Assembly (NCBI RefSeq): GCF_023100945.1
Contig: NZ_CP064689.1
Location: forward strand, 6,802,001-6,866,000
Origin: Bradyrhizobium sp. 200
GTDB taxonomy: Bacteria > Pseudomonadota > Alphaproteobacteria > Rhizobiales > Xanthobacteraceae
Length of the DNA stretch: 64,000 bases
Reading direction: 5' to 3'
Within the stretch, counting starts at the first letter, position 1; every line of letters begins with the position of its first letter. The translations under genes were made by a program, and so were the position numbers. The notes beneath the pieces were generated by a model, which was not told where the DNA came from, searched no databases, and worked only from the letters and a program-made list of their open reading frames with translations. Positions 10,309 through 19,153 of this stretch are shown here, in pieces.

Positions 10309-11391
10309 CTATCTGCCTAAAGAGGGCGTCGGCGTCCCGGCGGAACGCGTTGGCAATATTGGATACTCGATCTTGGGCAGCTGCCCGGTCAGCGAATTCA
10401 GAAACGCCACAATATCGTTCTCTTCCTTGTCGCTAAGCTTGGTGCCGAGCTGGATTTTAGCCATCACGCCGACCGCTTGCTTAAGGCTCCAAACCTGACC
10501 CGAATGGAAGTATGGGGCTCGCAAAGCGACGTTGCGCAACGGCGCGGCTCGAAAAACGTACTCATCGCTGGCCGCCTTAGTGACCGCGAACCGGCCCTTG
10601 TCAGCAGTCGGAAGCAGGCTTGCGGCCGGCCTTTCGATCACGCCAAACGGGAAATAATCCTGTCCACCAACGTTGATACCGTTGTGACAAGAGGAGCATC
10701 CCTTTTCCATGAATAGCTTCAATCCTGCCTTCTGCTGATCATCGAGAGCGTTCGGATTGCCTTCGAGGTATTGATCGAAGGGGGCGGCCGGCGTAATCAG
10801 AGTCGCTTCAAAAGCCTCGATCGCCTTCGCGAAATTATCAAAGGTGACCGGCGGTTCCTCGCTCGGGAACGCCTTCTTGAACCTGACGACATAGTTGCTC
10901 ATCGAATTGAGCGTATTGATCACGCGATCTGCGGTCGCATTCATTTCGACACTCGCCTGCACGGGTCCCTTGGCTTGCGCCTTGAGGTCTACGGCGCGTC
11001 CATCCCAAAACTGCGCTACATTGAATACCGCGTTATAGACGGTTGGCGCCCGACGTGGCCCCTGCTGCCATCCGTGACCGACCGAGGTCGGACCGGCATC
11101 GACTCCGCCCGTCCCAAGGTTATGGCAGGAGTTGCAGCTAATGATCTCACTGGCCGATATGCGTGGATCAAAGAATAGCATCTTGCCGAGTTCGACCTTC
11201 TCGCGGGTGACCGGGTTGTCCTTCACCACAGGCACCACCGAGGGGATTGCCTTGAAAATCTGCCTGGCAGCTGTCATCAACTCATCATTGGCGCTAACTT
11301 GTGATGAGGCCAGGATCGCGACGGCCACAATCGATAAATTATTCACAAGGTAAAGCACCCATCTCGCTGATTTCATCATAATAGGTCTCAT
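10309..11391 (-). CDS. di-haem cytochrome c peroxidase (CcpA/MauG family)
   Basis: A periplasmic protein of about 360 residues. The N-terminus has a hydrophobic signal segment (WVLYLVNNLSIVAVAILAS, residues 11-29). Two c-type haem sites, CNSCH (86-90) and CSSCH (232-236), are spaced as in bacterial di-haem peroxidases. Also typical are LGKMLFFDPRIS just before the first haem and RAPTVYNAVFN after it. The family reduces hydrogen peroxide to water with electrons from cytochrome c, or performs related oxidations. The open frame begins at 11460, but I prefer the ATG at 11391 (another at 11379), since the upstream part is not signal-like. The gene lies 65 nt downstream of a LuxR-type regulator on the same strand, which may co-transcribe or control it. 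Confidence 0.9.
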   Translation of the reverse strand: MRPIMMKSARWVLYLVNNLSIVAVAILASSQVSANDELMTAARQIFKAIPSVVPVVKDNPVTREKVELGKMLFFDPRISASEIISCNSCHNLGTGGVDAGPTSVGHGWQQGPRRAPTVYNAVFNVAQFWDGRAVDLKAQAKGPVQASVEMNATADRVINTLNSMSNYVVRFKKAFPSEEPPVTFDNFAKAIEAFEATLITPAAPFDQYLEGNPNALDDQQKAGLKLFMEKGCSSCHNGINVGGQDYFPFGVIERPAASLLPTADKGRFAVTKAASDEYVFRAAPLRNVALRAPYFHSGQVWSLKQAVGVMAKIQLGTKLSDKEENDIVAFLNSLTGQLPKIEYPILPTRSAGTPTPSLGR

Positions 11392-11456
11392 TGGCACGTT
11401 CTCATTGATGCTTGAAGGACACTGATCGAAGACATGACCCGCGGCAGGCGCCCGCA

Positions 11457-12212
11457 TCAAGTTGGCAACCCTGGAGCCGCCGAGAACTCAATGAGATTGA
11501 GTCGAACCGCCTTCACGATGGCTTGGGTCCGGCTCGTCGTACCGAGTTTTCGCATGGCGTTCTTAAAATGAAAATTGACCGTATGCTCGCTGATCTTCAG
11601 TATCATCCCGATTGCCCATGACGATTTCCCTTCTGCCGCCCACCGCAGGCAATCTTTTTCGCGATCCGAAAGCGGAACTTTCCTGATGCAGCTGCTAGCC
11701 GAGGGCCGCGCGATTTCCGAAAATGCGAGGTGAAAGTGCCAGGCCAGTACATAGAGATGACTGATGCGATACTGAGGATCGGCATCGTCGACGGGGGATG
11801 CAAACGATGCCACAGAGATTTGGCCCGAGGGCCCAAATAACGGCACGCTCATGGCACACTTCAAACCCGCCTCTCTGGCCTCGTCCAGTACGCGCTGCTC
11901 GCCTGATTGCAGTTGATATTGCTTGGCGAGTTCGTCCCACAGAAACGGCCCCGAAATCATTGGTGTTCGCCGGACCACCGGGTCGATGACATGGTAGTTG
12001 CGTTCAAAATAACGGTGGCACCAGTCAGACGGGAAGTTCACGGTCACTGCGGGCGGCAGATACTCCGGTAGACGAGGCGGCTCTGCGCAGGTGAGTGCTC
12101 CGTAAGCGACTTCACTGAAGCCCTCCTCGCTCGCACAGCTCACAAGAAGATCGAACAGCGCCTTGATGGATTGCGTCCGCTTCGCGCATTCGATGAAGCT
12201 GAAAAGATCCAT
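11457..12212 (-). CDS. LuxR-family regulator with autoinducer-binding domain (solo)
   Basis: About 251 residues with the two-domain layout of quorum-sensing regulators. The N-terminal acyl-homoserine-lactone-type domain keeps WCHRYF, YHVIDPVVRR and FLWDEL, which correspond to the conserved ligand-pocket Trp/Tyr/Asp-Pro/Trp positions of LuxR/TraR. The C-terminal GerE-type helix-turn-helix runs from LSDREKDCLRWAAEGKS to ISEHTVNFHFKNAMRKLG. The ATG at 12212 is chosen because GAGG sits 6 nt upstream; an in-frame GTG lies four codons earlier. No luxI-type synthase is in the window, so it is a solo that may sense a signal from another source. The cytochrome c peroxidase gene follows on the same strand. 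Confidence 0.9.
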   Translation of the reverse strand: MDLFSFIECAKRTQSIKALFDLLVSCASEEGFSEVAYGALTCAEPPRLPEYLPPAVTVNFPSDWCHRYFERNYHVIDPVVRRTPMISGPFLWDELAKQYQLQSGEQRVLDEAREAGLKCAMSVPLFGPSGQISVASFASPVDDADPQYRISHLYVLAWHFHLAFSEIARPSASSCIRKVPLSDREKDCLRWAAEGKSSWAIGMILKISEHTVNFHFKNAMRKLGTTSRTQAIVKAVRLNLIEFSAAPGLPT

Positions 12213-13802
12213 GTAGCGCCTCACGAGACCGGCAAAAACGGCCGGTGTTTGCGTTCAATTGAGCGTGTCTTACCCAGCACCTAGTCCCGTTTTGCTCACC
12301 TGAGCCTTGGGCTCCGCTCCTCATACAGCTGAACACTCGCGCGCTATGACAAACGCTATTCCCGAATTCGTGGACTTTCGTGCATGCGCCCAAAAAGACC
12401 AGGTGAACCCAAACTGCGGGTACGCCGATCAAGCCGGCAGATGCAGCGGCCACCTACACTCGAACAGCACACCATAAACGTCGCTCGGATATCTCACTTT
12501 TTGTCGGTGGATGGCTAGCCGACGGCGCGCTAGATGCCGCATTCGATGCCGCCGTCTATCTCCACCTTGCAATTGTTCTTCCTCGTGGCAACCCGGTGCT
12601 TGCTTTCGCGAGAGAAACAGCTGCGGCGACGGCGTTGTGCGCACCCACGCTGACATGGCGACGGCCGAGATCGACGAGATCGCGCTAGTCGAACAGCTCC
12701 TCCTCGAGGCACAGTAACGGTTCGGCATTCATGGTTCAGCCTTGGTAGCTGGTGGTAACCACGATCAGAGCTCAATGCTGTGGTTCCCTGTTTACCTGCG
12801 AACTTCCCGAATGCCGGCCACTTTTCCGGATCGTGCGCGGTCGTACTAGGCACGCGCGAATACTGACAACACTCCGGCCCCAGCCTATTCATGCCGCACT
12901 TGGCTATAATTGCTGCGACGACATTGCCGGCCATCCCCGAGCCGACCGAGATGCCCTCGAATTTTACATCGATCGTGACAACCTCCTCAAACTCGCGACC
13001 AAGTTGCGCGAATGAAGCGGTTGACCCGCACCAAACGCGGCTATCAACGCTGCGATTGGCGCTGACGGTCTTGGGTAAGGACTCATCGGCATCTGGAAGC
13101 CGCCGAACTCGTCGCTTAGCACCGGAACTGCTCGCAGCGCGGGCGGATTGTAGAGGTTGAAAATAGTATGCCTTCCTCTGGCTTACGTAGTTATTGGCCA
13201 CGGGGCGCGCGCAGATCTGCGCGAAGTCGAAACCCTGCCTGACGCAGACGACACCGTACATGCAGTACTCCACAAGTTCCGAGAACCTAGGATGAGAACA
13301 GCAAGCACCGTACCAGTTGCGGCGCTCGCAAAAATTAGGCGTGAGGACAAACGCTTGAGAGAATTGGCGCTCGATTGCATCGCGTTAGCGATCGAAGCAA
13401 TTGCGACATAGTCGGAAATGCGACAAGCCATTGCAGCAGTCGCGACATTAGTGGATATACATCAAGAAAGAGCGCGGCCTAAAGCGCGATGCGTTTTTCT
13501 CCCCCTCATCTGCGGGCCAGAGCGCTGCGCGCAACCAAGGTGAGCAGCCACAGCGTCACGAGACCGAAACCCCTGACCCGAATTCCCCTGGACAATGCTT
13601 CTCACCACCATGAGCAAGTCGAGATCTCGGATCGTCTCGACATCGAGCAGAGCGAGAGCTGCTGAGTCGAGGACGTTTTCCGACTCTCAAACCGGGGTCG
13701 CTTTTTTTTGCACCTCCGCTCGCTCCGGTCAAACACCTTGCGACTGACAGAGCTTAGTCCGGGCTCGCGCGACATCCTGTATGCGATAGGCAACAACTTG
13801 CA
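12213..13802. other. gene-poor stretch
   Basis: Nothing here can be assigned. A 247-codon open frame on the minus strand (12530-13273) has no family motif, is Arg/Ser/Cys-rich and has no good ribosome-binding site. The plus strand shows only short frames. Confidence 0.4.
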
Positions 13803-14250
13803 GCCCGGTCAACTACCAACACTTAGTGTTTTGATCTAGATGACAGATGCATGTCACCTATCAGTTGAGCTACGGATTGCACGAGTGGCTTGCCTCGATC
13901 AAGAACCGGGCGACGCACGCCCTGAATGCGGCGGTCAAACGCGCTCGCAAGGGGTCGGCATGCAAGATCAATAACGCTCTTCTCTCGCCAACGGCCTTGA
14001 TCGATGTTCTGCCTCCTCACTTGTCGAAATGCTGCGCGCTGAGATCTGCTCCAACCGCGACCTCTCCTTATGGAGGCTCATGATGCACTCTCTAACGCCA
14101 TCGCCAAGCGCAGCCTTCAAAGGCCTCTGAGCGTCGGGCCTGTTAATTACTCACTTGGCTATCGCGATGCCACGAAGCTTCATGGAGCCAAATCGTCGGC
14201 ATGGTCGAGCGCATCGTCGACTCGACCGAGCTGCCGTGCTCGACGGCGGA
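13803..14250 (+). pseudogene. decayed phosphoenolpyruvate phosphomutase fragment, copy 1
   Basis: A degenerate copy of the sequence at 17508-17960, starting with the same non-coding leader (GGTCAACTACCAACA). Matching coding pieces in shifting frames are MEAHDALSNAIAK (about 14070), the YRDA stretch (about 14162) and MVERIVDSTELP (14201-14236). These belong to the isocitrate-lyase/PEP-mutase superfamily, whose PEP phosphomutases make phosphonopyruvate, the first step of C-P bond formation. Homology ends near 14245. Several frameshifts are present; it is not expressed as a functional enzyme. Confidence 0.75.
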
Positions 14251-14489
14251 GGAAACCGTAGTAGATCGAAAGCTCTTCGCGCGCCTGGAGCGGACCGGTG
14301 CCGCTGCTGGCCGCGCCGAATGCTTACCCGGACCTCACGCCGAGTTGGTCAAGGCGCTCCGCAGCATCAGGATGAGGGTTTATGGAACCTAGGGCATCCG
14401 CGCTGCCGCAAGGAGTCCTTGCCGGATCACCGCTGGCACGAAGCTCATTTGCTCATAGCATCCGATCTTTGCGATCTCCGATCGAGCTT

Positions 14490-14745
14490 CATGACCATCA
14501 CGTCAACAAGGTTCATCACGTCACCGCCATCAATCGTCTTGCCGAGAACCTCGGCGAAAACGAAGAGGCTGCGGGAGGTCGCCACTGATTGGATAACTTG
14601 AGGACCGCCGTCTGGGTCGATGGTGTCCGAGAAATCGGCGTCAAGGCCTTCACCGACTTTGGAATCGAGAACCTGATCGAGCTGATCAGGTTCGACAAGG
14701 AAAACCGCACTGCTGAGACTCTGATTGCTCCGCGTGCGGCCTGCG
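14490..14745 (+). pseudogene. remnant of the IS66-associated small ORF
   Basis: The pieces HVNKVHHVTAINRLAENLGE (about 14500-14560) and [17 protein letters not shown] (about 14637-14690) match the 81-residue protein encoded at the 3' end of the two intact IS66 elements (28032-28277 and 56117-56362). The central part is mutated and out of frame. It marks an older, otherwise lost IS66 insertion. Confidence 0.75.
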
Positions 14746-14880
14746 CCTGACGGAACGCGAAATCTAAGCATAGAAGGAGGATGAACGAGAACGAGAGACG
14801 GTCGGCATCGAAGACTTGAAGTCTGGCGGCGAACCAGGTCTCAATTGCGCGGCAGAAGCTGAAGTAGAACGAACCTCTAG

Positions 14881-15276
14881 CTACCATACCCGTGTGAAGG
14901 TATCGGCACCCTTGAGCTTTTTCGGTTGGCCTTTTCCGTCGACATAAAACAATGTCCAGGACGTTGGCATTTGAGAACCATTGGTCCTTCCGACCCATCG
15001 CGTGAAGGAATTGCATTGGGCAAATGTTACAACGAAATACAGACCGGTCGGTTTAACGGCGCCGGATGCAGGATATGGAATGCCCTGGCATTGGAAGCCC
15101 TGAGCATGATTTGTAAAAGTGCCTTGTATGCTCCCGTTGTTGTTGGAGGACCATACAAACAATTCCGAGCCACGCTCATTCTTCCAATACGACGGAGCCG
15201 GAAGTCCCTGGGCCAAGACCTCACCGGAGAGCAACAAGAATTGAGCGGTCAGGAAAAGTCCTAGAAGTTTTTTCAT
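14881..15276 (-). CDS. bradavidin-II-like biotin-binding protein (avidin family)
   Basis: A 131-residue secreted avidin-family protein. Residues 1-22 are a signal peptide (MKKLLGLFLTAQFLLLSG, then EVLA/Q cleavage). The mature part starts with PSYWKNERGSELFVWS, carries the GSIQGTFTNHA loop, and ends with SWTLFYVDGKGQP and DTFTRVW, in the order of avidin strands 1, 3, 7 and 8. It resembles bradavidin II of Bradyrhizobium closely as I recall that sequence, including the paired cysteines in QGFQCQGIPYP and FAQCNS. Avidins bind biotin very tightly; the biological purpose in rhizobia is unsettled. The ATG at 15276 has an upstream GGGG, and LuxR-type genes lie on either side. The frame is intact. 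Confidence 0.93.
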   Translation of the reverse strand: MKKLLGLFLTAQFLLLSGEVLAQGLPAPSYWKNERGSELFVWSSNNNGSIQGTFTNHAQGFQCQGIPYPASGAVKPTGLYFVVTFAQCNSFTRWVGRTNGSQMPTSWTLFYVDGKGQPKKLKGADTFTRVW

Positions 15277-15489
15277 GATGAGAACCCCAATAAATAAGCT
15301 CGCCTAAAGGTAGTATCCTATATTACATTCTCGGTCTCTACAATGCCTTATGCAATGCAAATTGATCATTCTTAGTAGGCGCGGTAGGCGCCCTTTCAAG
15401 AAGGGGGCTTTGCGTGCCGATAAACGTACTGCAGCGGCGAGCATATAGCAGAACTTGAAGGAGAACCGAGCACGGTAGACCTATTTCTT

Positions 15490-15612
15490 TCTGACGAATA
15501 GGCTATGGGAGGAGTACATCGCGGCCGAGCCGAACAATCACCGCAAAGACCAGTTCTACGAACTCTACCGCGCTTGGGAAAGCCTCCTACCGATGACCGT
15601 GCGCCAGTCCAA
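15490..15612 (+). pseudogene. small remnant of an IS21 istA gene
   Basis: The frame LWEEYIAAEP...FYELYRAWESLL...MTVRQ corresponds to the conserved LWEEYR...Y..F..LYR.WE..L...MRQ block of IstA. It is about 40 codons long with no start and no rest of the element. Confidence 0.7.
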
Positions 15613-15634
15613 CGCCGCGAGAGGTTGCGGATGA

Positions 15635-16363
15635 CTAGGACAACAAACCGCGTCGCAAGGCCTCCGCGACGCACTGGGCAATAGATGCTGCGCCGAGCTT
15701 GCGGCGAGCGTTCTCAAGGTGAAAGACTACAGTTCGCGGCGCAATCTGGACCAACACCGCGATGTCCGCGACGGTTTTTCCATGCGCGATCCATGTAAGG
15801 CATTGGCGCTCGCGCTGAGTGAGTTCGCCTCCGGCAAGTTTATCGGTGGAGGCTATGTCAAGCCGGGCGGCCACATGACTATGAAAATACAATCCGACGA
15901 GATGTACGAGATCCTTCAAGTCTGCCACGAGCCGTTCTGTTTGAACGTCACGGTCGTCCGTTGCTAGCGTAAATGCGGCCATCCGGCCAAATCCGCCCCG
16001 GATCGGCACAGTGACGCCTGACCTAATGCCGAAGGTCGCCGCTTCATCGAAGAACCGGCGCTGCTCGCGGTTTCCGACCGGTGCTAAGCCCCCTCCTCCC
16101 CAACTGAACAATGCGTGCTCGACCCGCGCGCGGCGCACCACGGGATCGAGCTGCTGATACCCAAGCTGGAAATAACGGCTGGTCCAGGATTTGGGATAGG
16201 ACGAGATCAAAGTCGGCGTGTCTCCGGTCAGGCGCAGATAGGCAAATCGCTGAAAGCCGAGCCTCTCTGTGAGACGCGTTGCGACCCGCTCAAATTCAAC
16301 CGCTTCGCTTGCGGTTTGGATACTATCAATGAATTCCTGAAAAATGCTTTCGACCGGGTTCAT
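15635..16363 (-). CDS. LuxR-family regulator with autoinducer-binding domain (solo, second)
   Basis: A 242-residue LuxR-type regulator. The ligand domain keeps WTSRYFQLGY, QLDPVVRRARVEH and ALFSWGGGG, matching the conserved pocket positions, and IRSGVTVPIRG matches the segment with the conserved glycine. The C-terminal GerE-type helix-turn-helix runs from LTQRERQCLTWIAHGKTV through IAPRTVVFHLENARRKLG. The start is the ATG at 16363. It is a different protein from the regulator at 11457-12212, and like it has no cognate synthase in the window. It lies about 360 bp upstream of the bradavidin gene on the same strand, separated by an IS21 fragment, so a regulatory link is possible but unproven. 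Confidence 0.9.
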   Translation of the reverse strand: MNPVESIFQEFIDSIQTASEAVEFERVATRLTERLGFQRFAYLRLTGDTPTLISSYPKSWTSRYFQLGYQQLDPVVRRARVEHALFSWGGGGLAPVGNREQRRFFDEAATFGIRSGVTVPIRGGFGRMAAFTLATDDRDVQTERLVADLKDLVHLVGLYFHSHVAARLDIASTDKLAGGELTQRERQCLTWIAHGKTVADIAVLVQIAPRTVVFHLENARRKLGAASIAQCVAEALRRGLLS

Positions 16364-16924
16364 TCAGGCTTCCACCTTTTTGAACGCAATAACCGCGCTT
16401 CCTAATGACCTCACTGCGCATTTCGCGAACAAGATGTGTGGCCTGGTAGGCCGAGCGACCTCTCGACAAGCGTAGAATTCCGCAACGCCGCGCGCGCACA
16501 GGACGACCCTGCCCGTCCGCCAACGCACCTATGGAAAGCCATGCCTCTATCCTTTAGGCCGGAACTGGTTTCTGGCCGTATATCTTGGGAAGAAATAGGC
16601 CGGTGACAATGTGAGGGACCGTTGTGATTTGGCAAAGGACTTGTTCGAAAGGCTCCGCAGGTGCTTGGGTGCCAGGTAGTGGGCGTTACTTAACAAGACG
16701 CGCGAAATCTTTGCGCCCCGATACGATATCGGCTGAACCTGGAACCAAAGAATTATTTCTGTACGTAACGTACGCAACGCTTCTTGATTTCGTCGCTGTG
16801 ATCGAAATGCTTCACTTTCGTCCGAAGCGCACCAACAATTTCCAATCTGTTCGCTGGGGCGGCATAGTTCCTGTTTTCAGCTTGCGCTAAGGAAACAAGC
16901 CAAGGATGGAAACCCTGACATACA
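16364..16924. other. intergenic stretch without recognisable gene
   Basis: Divergent region between the LuxR-type gene (minus) and the MarR pseudogene (plus). No family match in any frame; promoter elements cannot be assigned with confidence. Confidence 0.4.
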
Positions 16925-17438
16925 ATGCCGTCGGATTTGCCTAAACTACCAAGAGCGGTCGAAGGTTGTTCTCCTGAGAGTCAGGGGTTGGTACGGCAAT
17001 TCATGTGGGAGATCAGATCTATCAATGTGTGTCTGGAGGAACTTCGCCAGTTCCAGGCCAATGTACTTGGCATCCCCGGGCCACAGTGGATGATCTTGAT
17101 GGCCTTGGCAGACCTGGACAGAGAAAACGGTGTCCCTGTCAACTGGTGTCAAAATTGATGCACGTTGACTCATCATTCGTCACGACCCAATCAAAGCTGC
17201 TAGAGAAAGACGGATTTCTGCGGCGTAAGCACTCCACGAGCGATGCCCGGGTCGTACAGATGTCGCTAACGGACAAGACTTACAAGCATCTCGCGAGCCT
17301 TGCCGCACAACAGGACGAGCTCGATGAATTAGTTTTGGTGAATTCGGTGTTCGCGAATTGACCGAGTTCGCTGACAGACTCACTGCACTCAGGCATCGGC
17401 TAGAGAAAGCTCGGTTGAAAGTCGCTCTGGATTTCTGA
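16925..17438 (+). pseudogene. frameshifted MarR-family regulator
   Basis: Three consecutive frames give one MarR-type protein. ELRQFQANVLGIPGPQWMIL leads to NGVPVN in the first frame (to about 17145). VSKLMHVDSSFVTTQSKLLE through FLRRKHSTSDARVVQMSLT, the winged helix with its recognition helix and wing, lies in the second (to about 17320). ELTEFADRLTALRHRLEKA to the TGA at 17436-17438 is in the third. Two single-base changes therefore split what was a roughly 165-residue regulator. MarR proteins usually repress a nearby gene and respond to small aromatic ligands; no target is left to identify here. Confidence 0.85.
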
Positions 17439-17507
17439 GGGCCAAAACGCACAATCTCCGAAATGGCGCGCTGCCCAGGTCGCGTTAACTACGAGTCGAC
17501 CGCGGAC

Positions 17508-18140
17508 TGGTCAACTACCAACAATAGCAATTGATTTAGATGACAGCAGCATGTCACCTAGCGGTTGAGCTATGGGATTCCCGAGCGGCTAAGATCGTTG
17601 GAGGCGCACGCGCTGAATGACCGGCCGGTCAATGGCGCCCAAGGAGTCGGCATGCAAGATCAATCACAATCTTTTCTCGCCAACGGTCTTGATCGATGTG
17701 CAGACTCCTCATTTGCAGAAATCCTGCGAGCAGAGATCTGCTCCAATCCCGACCTCTCCTTTCTCATGGAGGCTCATGATGCACTCTCCGGCGCCATCGC
17801 CAAGCAGGCAGGATTCAAGGGTCTCTGGCGTCGGGCCTATCAATTGCCTGCTCTCTCGGCTACCGCGATGCCAACGAAGCTTCATGGAGCCAAATCGTCG
17901 ACGTGGTCGAGCGCATCGTCGATTCGACCGAGCTGCCGGTGCTCGTTGACGGCGATGGCGGCTTCGGGAATTTCAACAATGCCCGCTTCTTGGCGCGCAG
18001 ACTCCGTCAGCGGGGCGCTGCCGGGGTTGCGCTGGAGGACAGCTGTTTTCCGAAGATGAACTCGTTCGTTGGCGATAGGCACCCGCTCGCCGATATCGAT
18101 GAATTTTCCGGCCGGCTGCGTGCCGTGAAAGATACCGTCG
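17508..18140 (+). pseudogene. decayed phosphoenolpyruvate phosphomutase, copy 2
   Basis: The better-preserved of two copies. The first frame carries FAEILRAEICSNPDLSFLME then AHDALSGAIAKQAGFKGLW. After a frameshift near 17830 the frame from about 17860 gives VERIVDSTELPVLVDGDGGF, GNFNNARFLARRLRQRG, AGVALEDSCFPKMNSF and LADIDEFSGRLRAVKDTV. DGDGGFGNFNN is the metal-binding and active-site region of PEP mutases and phosphonopyruvate hydrolases, and EDSCFPK is the conserved substrate segment. The gene breaks off near 18140 where it joins a reversed integrase fragment, so about the last third of a roughly 290-residue protein is absent. Confidence 0.85.
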
Positions 18141-18545
18141 CAGACGACTTCCGAAATCCGCAAGCCGGCCGCGTAGCAATCAGTCAGGATCACGCGATGC
18201 TTGCCGCGTTCCACACAGTTGAGAAAATGGACAACTTCTTCAGGGCTCAAACAACAGGTCGCTTCTTTTGCTTCTTGGGAAGCTGAATGTCGTCTTCGAA
18301 AGTCCATTCCTTGAACGTTGCCCTGTAAAGCAACCGAAGTGCCGCAACAGCTATCTGGATAGAGCTAGTGGCAGCCCCTTCTCGTTCGTGAGGTTGGCCC
18401 GGATGTCCTCGGGGTCAAAGCATCCGGCGGTGTGCGGAAGTAGCGTGCGAACAGCGATTCCCGTTGGAGATAGGATGCCTATGTATGCGGCGACAGATTC
18501 CGCATCTGTATGTCCTCCATCATCCGTTGTCGAAGAATCGTCATG
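18140..18545 (-). pseudogene. tyrosine recombinase fragment (IS91-associated integrase type)
   Basis: The minus strand from the ATG at 18545 reads TILRQRMMEDIQMRNLSPHT then an in-frame stop, followed by ASYLQRESLFARYF. After frame changes it gives EWTFEDDIQLPKK and finally LSPEEVVHFLNCVERGKHR, ILTDCYAAGLRISEVV, ending near 18140. This is the N-terminal SAM-like domain plus the start of the catalytic domain (first catalytic Arg in GLRISE) of the phage-integrase family commonly found beside IS91-type transposases. The catalytic His/Arg/Tyr part is missing. Confidence 0.8.
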
Positions 18546-18828
18546 AGAAGCTCCTTTGCGATATCAAAACGCTGCAAGCAGCGCATTTATAGAGTCGCAA
18601 TCGCACTTCATCGGGAATTCAGGAAGATCACCGCAGCTTGTCACGCGTCACTACCGCGGTGCTGCTTAGTCCAAGACACACTATGCCGAGCCGATTATAC
18701 GCCGCTCACGGTGACTCTCGGTGAAAAACAGCCCTTTCGGCATAGATCAGCACTCCGCATAAGCCTGCAAACTGAACGGCATTAATCCGGAGGCCTATCT
18801 CCGCCGTTCTAATCGGCGGGGTCAACTC
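18546..18828. other. short stretch without recognisable gene
   Basis: No supported coding sequence or RNA gene; it separates two IS remnants. Confidence 0.35.
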
Positions 18829-19095
18829 TCATCCAGCCAATCGCATGGACGAACTCCTCCCCTGGAACTGGCGCTCACGATCCGACGGCAGACTGGCGGC
18901 GCGATTACCCGGGTCCATAGCGTCCCGCTCGCAGCCGAAATGCTCAAGGACGCCGAACTGCTATGGGAAATCTGTATCGACATGGATCATGGGGACGGTT
19001 GCCTCTTGGTCTACGGCCCGAACGATCAGCAGATTCCCGCCTTCACGGGCTTTGGCCTCGAAAAGCGAGTACAAAGCTTATCGCGGTGACGGCAA
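18829..19095 (+). pseudogene. IS66 tail: end of tnpC and small ORF remnant
   Basis: [10 protein letters not shown] at 18845 matches the last residues of the IS66 transposase in this window (LDELLPWNW). It is followed by MLKDAELLWEICIDMDHGDG, LLVYGPNDQQIPAFTGFGLE, which resembles the distal half of the IS66-linked small protein ([18 protein letters not shown]). The rest of the IS66 is gone. Confidence 0.7.
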
Positions 19096-19153
19096 GAATG
19101 GCGGCGGGCAAAAGTCCGGGTCGTGACCGGGCGCTCAAGCGCTTACGAAAAAT

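Noticed and set aside
12530..13273. 247-codon minus-strand open frame in a gene-poor area
   Set aside because: Odd composition (Arg, Ser, Cys), no motif, no ribosome-binding site; kept only as a remark.
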